Assembly (NCBI GenBank): GCA_038063175.1
Contig: JBBTVP010000044.1
Location: 1-6,129 of the forward strand
Source: JBBTVP01 sp038063175
GTDB lineage: Bacteria; Patescibacteriota; Minisyncoccia; UBA6257; 1-14-0-10-40-38
Direction of reading: 5' to 3'
Length of the DNA: 6,129 nt
This document shows, piece by piece, positions 1 through 5,500 of this stretch. The translations under genes were made by a program, and so were the position numbers. Within the stretch, counting starts at the first letter, position 1; each line of letters starts with the position of its first letter. A model generated the notes under the pieces. It saw nothing but the letters and a program-made list of their open reading frames with translations, ran no database searches and was not told where the DNA came from.

Positions 1-1160
1 ATTGCTCCGAGCGCCGCAAGAAGCATGAGGAACGGTATAAGCATTCCCCACGGCACAAAGAAAAAGACGAGGTCGACTCCTTCTGGGCTCACAAACTGGA
101 ACACAGAAGAAAGAATATTTAGAGTCACCGACTCGTCACGGAAATTTCCGGCTTTGTCATAGGCGCGCACGATGGTCTCATAGCGTCCCGTTTTGAGTCC
201 TGACATTTGGTGAGGACTCGACGCTTCGAAAAAGAATGAGGATTCGCCAGGTCCGTCTTTCAGAGGCACGAGTTTAATCTCGAAGTGATCGAACCCCGAG
301 AGTGAATCGGTGGTGAAAAAGCGGAGAATGGGGCTCTTTGAACTCGTCCGTTCCCCCGGGGAAACATCCACACCGAATGCCGCGGGTGGGAGCGTGTCGA
401 TATTCAATGCGTAGTGACTCACCCCGCCCCACGTGCCACCGGCACGCTCACGTACGTGGAAATACCAGATGCCACTCTCGAGATCTCCAAATGTTGCCTC
501 GCTGTCCAACGTATCAACCGTCGTGTCTGGCGCTCCCGTCGGATCGTGATCAATTGAATAACTCGCACCCTGGGTCTGTGAAACTGAAGACCACTTGAGG
601 ATGGGACTTGGATCTTTGTACCACCTGCCCTCTTCGGGATGCGTCGGTGAAAACACTTCGGGGCCCTGCGCCGGCGGAAGAATGAGTCGGAATGAAGCCG
701 GTGAAGTTCGTTCGAGTACATCGCTCCCCTGTCCGTCATTTGCGAGCACCGAAGTGTTCTCTCCAAATGAAATTTTCGCTTCGCCCGGAGCAACCACCCG
801 GAACGTGAATGACTGCACGATTCCCTCGGAAGTATTTATTCCCGGACTTGGGATACCACCGATGAAGTAGATCCGCCCTTCTTGATTCGAGAAGGTGGGA
901 GGACTCGCCCAAATCTGTACGATAGACCTTCCGAGCGATGGGTTCGCAATCTGAATTTTATCTGCGGGAAAATTCAATTCGACTTCGATGGTATTCACCG
1001 CCTGCCCCTCGGTATTCATTACCACAGAAACGTCAAACGTACTTCCCAAGATAAACGATCCCGTGGCAGGCGTAAGCCGGAGCGTCGCCGCATGCGCAAA
1101 AACCGGCACCGCAAAGAAAGCGATGCCGAAGAAAAACGCAATGGAAATTCTGCGCTTCAC
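1..1160 (-). CDS. Secreted, membrane-anchored protein with cohesin-like and Ig/Fn3-like domains (3' end outside the window)
   Basis: 386 complete codons are present and the frame runs off the left edge. GTG at 1160-1158 is chosen because an in-frame TAA lies two codons upstream, the next in-frame ATG is codon 48, and the GTG gives a clean signal peptide (MKRRISIAFFFGIAFFAVPV, then FAHA/A, cleavage near residue 24). Residues about 26-160 look like a cohesin-type beta sandwich: LRLTPATGSFILGSTFDVSV, then AVNTIEVELNFP, then a FTFRVVAPGEAKISF strand. Residues about 167-256 form an Fn3/Ig-like domain (FSPTHPEEGRWYKDPSPILK and WYFHVRERAGGTWGG). Residues about 257-350 are a second Ig-like domain ending in ETIVRAYDKAGNF. 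A hydrophobic segment begins near residue 363 (LVFFFVPWGMLIPFLMLLAA) and probably anchors the protein. Inferred role: a cell-surface scaffold or receptor. The cohesin call rests on motif resemblance. The next gene upstream carries a dockerin-like loop, which fits a partner role. Confidence 0.82.
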   Translation of the reverse strand, partial: MKRRISIAFFFGIAFFAVPVFAHAATLRLTPATGSFILGSTFDVSVVMNTEGQAVNTIEVELNFPADKIQIANPSLGRSIVQIWASPPTFSNQEGRIYFIGGIPSPGINTSEGIVQSFTFRVVAPGEAKISFGENTSVLANDGQGSDVLERTSPASFRLILPPAQGPEVFSPTHPEEGRWYKDPSPILKWSSVSQTQGASYSIDHDPTGAPDTTVDTLDSEATFGDLESGIWYFHVRERAGGTWGGVSHYALNIDTLPPAAFGVDVSPGERTSSKSPILRFFTTDSLSGFDHFEIKLVPLKDGPGESSFFFEASSPHQMSGLKTGRYETIVRAYDKAGNFRDESVTLNILSSVFQFVSPEGVDLVFFFVPWGMLIPFLMLLAALGA

Positions 1161-1175
1161 GCGTTAAGTATACCA
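1160..1175 (-). promoter_or_regulatory. Extended -10 promoter giving a probable leaderless mRNA
   Basis: The minus strand reads TGG-TATACT at 1175-1167, a TGn extended -10 box with five of six consensus bases. It is followed by six bases and then the GTG start. The usual start point, seven bases past the box, is the G of GTG at 1160. No convincing -35 hexamer is present, as expected for extended -10 promoters. No Shine-Dalgarno sequence lies at useful spacing; the nearest purine run, GGAGTGG, overlaps the promoter. Inference from sequence only. Confidence 0.55.
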
Positions 1176-1224
1176 CTCCACAATTTCCCCATGGCAGTAG
1201 AGCAGGAGAAGTTCCGGATATGCA
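1161..1224. other. Intergenic gap between the dockerin-like and cohesin-like genes
   Basis: This 64-bp spacer holds the extended -10 promoter of the downstream gene at its 3' end. I see no stable hairpin followed by a T-run on the minus strand, so there is no recognisable intrinsic terminator. Read-through from the upstream gene into the cohesin-like gene is therefore possible. Confidence 0.5.
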
Positions 1225-2049
1225 CTAGCGCGACACTCCAAAAAATCTCAATATCGCCGACCCGATGATCCGGAAAAATTGCCACACAGAACGGAAAAAC
1301 CCTTGCGGCTTCAGCGTAGGTGTTTCTGCGGGAGGAATCTCACTTGGAGCCAATATGTCGCCCACCTGCGCGAGGCCATCGGTACGGTCACGTGGCGTCG
1401 AGGTATCTCGCGCAGCAATCACTCCCCCATCTGGAACCGGGAGTTTCCGTGTCCAGTCGGAAAAGAGATAGCTCAAGATTTTTCCGGTCACAAATTTCGG
1501 CTTCGTCAGAAGAACGCTTAAATCCTTCAGATAAACGTTGCCATCGCAGTTGAAATCAGAACGGCTAAGCCCCTCCCGTAAACAAATGGGCGGTAGTTGA
1601 TCTCCGAGAATAATAGAAATGAGCGGTGGAATGAATCCAGGGATGCTGATAGGCGGAGGAGGCAATGCACCGCCTGATGGCAGAGGCGTGGTCTGGCTTC
1701 CTGATCCGGTTCCCGCAGGCGGAGGAGGCGCAGGCGGCGGAGGCGTGGGCGAAGGCGTGGCATCAGAAAAATAAAGAAACCCTGCTCGGAGTTCGTTTGA
1801 AGCCGATGTTGATTTTCCGGAAGCGTTTTGCGAAAAAGAACTCCAGAGCTGAAAATTCGATGATGTTGAAAGTCCGCCACCACCCGCAGAAACCGGATCG
1901 CGCACGATGAAGTTCGTAGACGAGAGATCGGTTGCGCGTACAATCCCGAACCACCCGAGTGCGAGTAACACCACGAAGAGCCCCGCGCCCAAGACAAGGG
2001 AGCGCGGGGCTCTGGTCGGCAGATGCGACTGTTTCCGCAGTGTCACCAT
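1225..2049 (-). CDS. Secreted proline-rich protein with a single dockerin-like calcium loop
   Basis: 274 residues, ATG to TAG. Residues 1-17 are basic and are followed by a hydrophobic stretch at 18-36 (signal peptide or anchor, possible cleavage after VRA39). Residues 40-94 form a module I associate with Parcubacteria-type secreted proteins: SSTNF, STSSNFQLWSSF, STSASNELRAGFLYF. A proline-rich linker (99-141) precedes C156 and a dockerin-type F-hand at 165-176, DFNCDGNVYLKD. This has D165, N167, D169, G170 and D176 at calcium-loop positions 1, 3, 5, 6 and 12, followed by helix LSVLL. Only one such loop is recognisable, whereas classical type I dockerins have two; the following SYLFSDW may be a worn second half. 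C156 and C168 could form a disulphide. A hydrophobic, basic helix ends the protein (FFRSVWQFFRIIGSAILRFF, 251-270). It starts 3 nt after the upstream stop in the same frame, so translational coupling is likely; no good Shine-Dalgarno is visible. Partner binding is inferred. Confidence 0.85.
   Translation of the reverse strand: MVTLRKQSHLPTRAPRSLVLGAGLFVVLLALGWFGIVRATDLSSTNFIVRDPVSAGGGGLSTSSNFQLWSSFSQNASGKSTSASNELRAGFLYFSDATPSPTPPPPAPPPPAGTGSGSQTTPLPSGGALPPPPISIPGFIPPLISIILGDQLPPICLREGLSRSDFNCDGNVYLKDLSVLLTKPKFVTGKILSYLFSDWTRKLPVPDGGVIAARDTSTPRDRTDGLAQVGDILAPSEIPPAETPTLKPQGFFRSVWQFFRIIGSAILRFFGVSR
1977..2013. other. 12-bp perfect inverted repeat inside the start of the dockerin-like gene
   Basis: AGAGCCCCGCGC and GCGCGGGGCTCT are exact reverse complements separated by 13 bases. 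They fall on codons 13-25 of the dockerin-like gene, which encode R-A-P-R-S-L-V-L-G-A-G-L-F at the beginning of the signal sequence. The stem is very GC-rich and would be stable in the mRNA. No T-run follows on either strand, so it is not a standard terminator. It could modulate translation of this gene or be a by-product of codon use. Confidence 0.6.
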
Positions 2050-2052
2050 GCC

Positions 2053-2520
2053 CTATTTCGCCTGGCTTTCTTGGTAGTCTCGAATCGCCTTCACCACTTG
2101 GGAATCAGATTTCAGATCTTCGTAGAAAAGAATCTGATCGCGGTTCAGGAACATCGCATCTTCGGGACCATGGAGCTCGCCGCCAAGCTTCACGAGATTC
2201 ACGTTCGTTCCTGGATTCGCCGTGTTGCTCGGCTGGAGCACCTGGGTCACCTGGAGGTAAAACACTTCTCGAAGCACCGGGTACTGCGAGTCGCTTCGCG
2301 AAAGTTTTCCGAAGTACACCTGGTCATTCGTGAGAAACACCGCCTGGTAGGAACCAGACCCTTGTACGGTAAACGCAAGGTTGCCCGTAAACCACAATCC
2401 GGCGACTACAATAACGATGAGTGCGATAACCCACCATATCCACCGGTAGCTCTTCGGTTCACTGCTGCTTTTTTCTTCTGTTGCTGTTGCCATAGAGTTA
2501 AAAAACTTCGACCTTGTCAT
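2053..2520 (-). CDS. Small membrane-anchored conserved protein of CPR type (function unknown)
   Basis: 155 residues from the first ATG, ending in TAG. A hydrophilic N-terminus (1-26) is followed by one membrane helix (27-45, WIWWVIALIVIVVAGLWFTG) and a soluble domain. That domain has two motifs I recognise from small proteins common in Parcubacteria-like genomes: SYQAVFLTNDQVYFGKL (57-73) and LVKLGGELHGPEDAMFLNRD (109-128), then ILFYEDL. The topology suggests N-in with the domain outside. No enzymatic motif is visible and I do not assign a function. Start choice is uncertain. The promoter just upstream puts the transcript start near 2517, inside codon 2, so the second in-frame ATG at 2493-2491 (MATATEEK, giving 146 residues) may be the real start. 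Neither has a well-spaced Shine-Dalgarno. The dockerin-like gene follows after 3 nt and is presumably co-transcribed. Confidence 0.85.
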   Translation of the reverse strand: MTRSKFFNSMATATEEKSSSEPKSYRWIWWVIALIVIVVAGLWFTGNLAFTVQGSGSYQAVFLTNDQVYFGKLSRSDSQYPVLREVFYLQVTQVLQPSNTANPGTNVNLVKLGGELHGPEDAMFLNRDQILFYEDLKSDSQVVKAIRDYQESQAK

Positions 2521-2551
2521 TCAATTATATCTGATACCACGCGGCTGACAA
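2517..2551 (-). promoter_or_regulatory. Sigma70-type promoter for the small membrane protein and dockerin-like gene
   Basis: The minus strand reads TTGTCA at 2551-2546, a 16-base spacer, then TATAAT at 2529-2524. That is five of six -35 bases and a perfect -10. The -35 box begins five bases after the stop codon of the giant gene, and the predicted start point is about 2517. The promoter therefore separates expression of this gene pair from the giant surface-protein gene. Confidence 0.65.
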
Positions 2552-2556
2552 TGGGG
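2521..2556. other. 36-bp gap after the giant gene
   Basis: The gap is almost entirely occupied by the promoter of the small membrane-protein gene. I find no hairpin plus T-run, so no intrinsic terminator for the giant gene is visible here. Confidence 0.5.
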
Positions 2557-5500
2557 CTACGGTTGCGGTGGTGGGGGCGGTGAGACAAACGGTGCACAGT
2601 CGGGATCATCAACATCAATTGCTCCATCTCCATCATTATCGAGCCCATCTGCACAGAATGAAGCAGTATCCTCCGTCGAGGGAGGTAGAGGGGGAAGGAA
2701 TGAAGCACAATCTGAATCCGCGAGATCGATCATGGTATCAGCATCGTTGTCTAAGGTATCAGCGCAAAGCGAAGCAGTATCTTCGGTGGCTGGTGGCGGA
2801 GGCGGTGGCGCAACAAACGCTGCGCAATCAGGATCAGCAAGGTCAATCATGGTATCAGCATCGTTGTCGAGCGTATCCGCGCAGAGAGGCGCAGTATCTT
2901 CAGTTGAGGGCGGTGGAGGTGGCGGCTGGGCAACAAATGCTGCGCAGTCTGCATCCTGTAAGTCAGTAGATCCATCTCCGTCGTTATCCAATCCGTCGGA
3001 GCAGAGCAACGCGGTGTCCTCCGTTCCAATAGGTGGAGGGGGCGGATTCCCCTGATCACCCGGTACCGTTATCGATACCGACGATGCATAGGAGATTCCG
3101 GAAGCATTCCAAACACCCACGCGGTAATGATAAAGTTCTCCAACCGTTACCGCAGCATCATTGAATGAAGTAACATCAGACGCTACGGAACCTATCTCGG
3201 AGAAATTCACACCGTCACTCCCTCGCTCGATCTTGAATCCACTTTCATCCGACGAGGTATCAACCCAGGCAAGATCCACGGTGAAGCCCGCTCCAGCCGG
3301 AACCGCAACAAGGTTTGCGGGAGCATTCGGCCCGAGAGCAGGCGGGGGTGGCGGTCCGCCAGCCGGTGGAGGCGGAGGAATATTCACCTGCGACTGCCCG
3401 GTCCCCGCGGGGTAGGCAGATACAATGAACCAGTCGAATGGAATATCGAATGGAGCAGCACTATTCATGCTTACGGTAAATCCAACGCCAGGATCTTTCG
3501 CGGTAACCGCAAGCGGATAGGGAGTGGCGACCGACGGGGTGACAAATATTTTACTCGTTGCCGTTACTTTTACATTTTGCACAACGACTGTAGACACTCC
3601 CTGTGGGATCATCGCGGTTCCGCTTATCTGGTTCGCTCCGTCAGGAACATGCAGCTCTCCATCAGGAAGGATGGTGAGGTCTCTCGTGAAGAGGTGTCCA
3701 ACCACCGCAACTTTCGCGACGATTTTTTCGAACGTGGTCCGGATAAACTTCCCTGCCGTCCCGGTCACCTGACTCCCAATATCTGCGAGTGCCGCGAGCA
3801 CCGCATCGGGGAAGGATTGCGGTTCATCCTCAAGCGTAGTCGCAGTTACCTCATGAGGATTGATTTCTGCGAGTATCGTTTCTCCATCTGCACCGTCAAA
3901 ATTTTCTAGCGCGCGGCCAAGTACCATTCCTGAACCGATTGCTTTGACCGCGATTCCAGACATGTCGCTCGAGGTGAGATAATCGCCTGATCGAATTTGA
4001 CCTTCGGTATTTGAAACACGCACGAGTGCTCTGCCTCCAATCGCCACCGTGACATCTCCCCTTCCTGAATTCCAGGCAGAAGATTCAGCATCGGTGACGA
4101 CCCCGAGAAGCGCACTGTCAGACAATACAGTCGCGCTCTTCGCCGCGATTCGGCTGCGCGGCGTTGAACTCCCAAACGCGTAGGACATGAGCGTTCCCGG
4201 TGGAAGCGTGCCCAATTCCTCTTCAGTCACATATTCCCCGGTAACCGCGCTCGCGTAAGTATCGAAGTCGCGATGCGCGCTTTGCGAAATCTGTTCCGGC
4301 GAACTGGCGATTGCCTCCGGAGGGTCATCAATCCATACCCTGATGTAATCAATGTGCCCAATGTTATTTGCCTGCGCGTTGTTTTCAAAACGTATATCGG
4401 GTTCTATTACCGCAGTCGGGATATTCGTGGTATGAGTCCCCACATGTTTGCCGTCGATGTAAAATTTCACCACGTCCGAGGATGCCTCAATACGAAGTTT
4501 CTGGAAAACAGTGTCTTTATAGGCAACACCGGTAAGAATGAATGATCCAGTATCTGTGCTCGCGGAACGCGTTACGGTATACCAGTTACTGCCATTATGC
4601 GAGTAAAATCCGATATGATCAGTAGATGTGCCAGTGGTAGCATTACCCGCAAGGTTCGAGAATCCAACCCACTGCGTGAGATTAGCTGCGGCACCGTCGT
4701 TATAATATCCCACTTCAAGCACTGGATTATGGGTCACATCGAACTGGTTATTATCTCCCATATCGATATGGCACCCTTCGGCGTTCTGCGCATTATCAGT
4801 CGATAGATAGATATCGCCTGTCACGGTTCCTCCTGATCCGGCAGTGCATGCTAAATCTTCATCAAATTTTAGGTTATCCCAGAAAGAACCGGCGTCCGCG
4901 GTTGCGGCGGCTCGGTTTCCGAGAAAATCAGTCCGATAGTACGGCCATGAGGAATTGATTCTTCCGGCAACAAAGAATTGATCGAGATTTCCCGCAAAAG
5001 TTTGGGTGCTTGTTCCCACGTTTACCCGTGCGAAATCAAGCTTGCCAGTCGTGGTCGAAGTAATGGTGACGAGGGGGTATTGGCCTGCAACGCCTACGGT
5101 TGTCGTTGCGAAATGGAGCGTTCCTTCACTACTACCAAAAGTTGGTACTACCACAAACTGGGATCGGTTCACGTTAGATCTGTCGAAAACAAGGTCCTGA
5201 AAGAGCGTGGTGGTCGCAGTGACGAACGCGGTGGATGAGGCAGATAAAATACCACTCACGTTAAACGCAGCGCTCGCAGTCGAGGAAGCACGGGCAAGGA
5301 ATCCTTGCGCAAAGGTTCCAAGATCACCTACATAGAATGTGGACGCAACCGATGAAGAAGCAACGCCGACGAAACCGCTGTAAAAAGTTGAAAGACCAGT
5401 CGCAAGAAGCGTTGACGATGCCTGGAGCACCCCTGCTACGACGAGATTAGATGCAGCAGTCGAGGATGCTTGGGAAATGAATCCCCCTGAGAACGTCGCA

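Noticed and set aside
1665..1760. G-rich plus-strand runs, here and at 2785-2930 and 3341-3378, as possible G-quadruplexes
   Set aside because: They are the complement of proline codons. The mRNA strand is C-rich, so an RNA quadruplex is not expected and codon choice explains the runs.
1225..2559. TAG reassigned as a sense codon, since all three complete genes end in TAG and two are in frame across it
   Set aside because: The 1,190-codon giant frame contains no internal TAG, and each protein ends and begins where expected (family-like C-terminus, signal peptide at the next start).
2560..3024. Tandem repeats as a CRISPR-like array
   Set aside because: The period is 111-120 bp, the units are coding and in frame, and there are no short identical repeats with unique spacers.
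3850..4245. Autoproteolytic chaperone domain (peptidase S74 or G2 type) in the giant protein
   Set aside because: The segment resembles modules found near such domains in fibre proteins, but I cannot identify catalytic residues, and it is followed by stalk, Fn3 and repeats rather than ending the protein.
4758..4771. Perfect 14-bp palindrome CCATATCGATATGG
   Set aside because: It encodes conserved-looking His-Ile-Asp-Met in the lectin-like region, and one such palindrome in 6 kb is not surprising by chance.
5299..5320. Imperfect palindrome GGAATCCTTGCGCAAAGGTTCC
   Set aside because: It is interrupted by mismatches, lies in the middle of the beta repeats, and has no nearby gene boundary to regulate.
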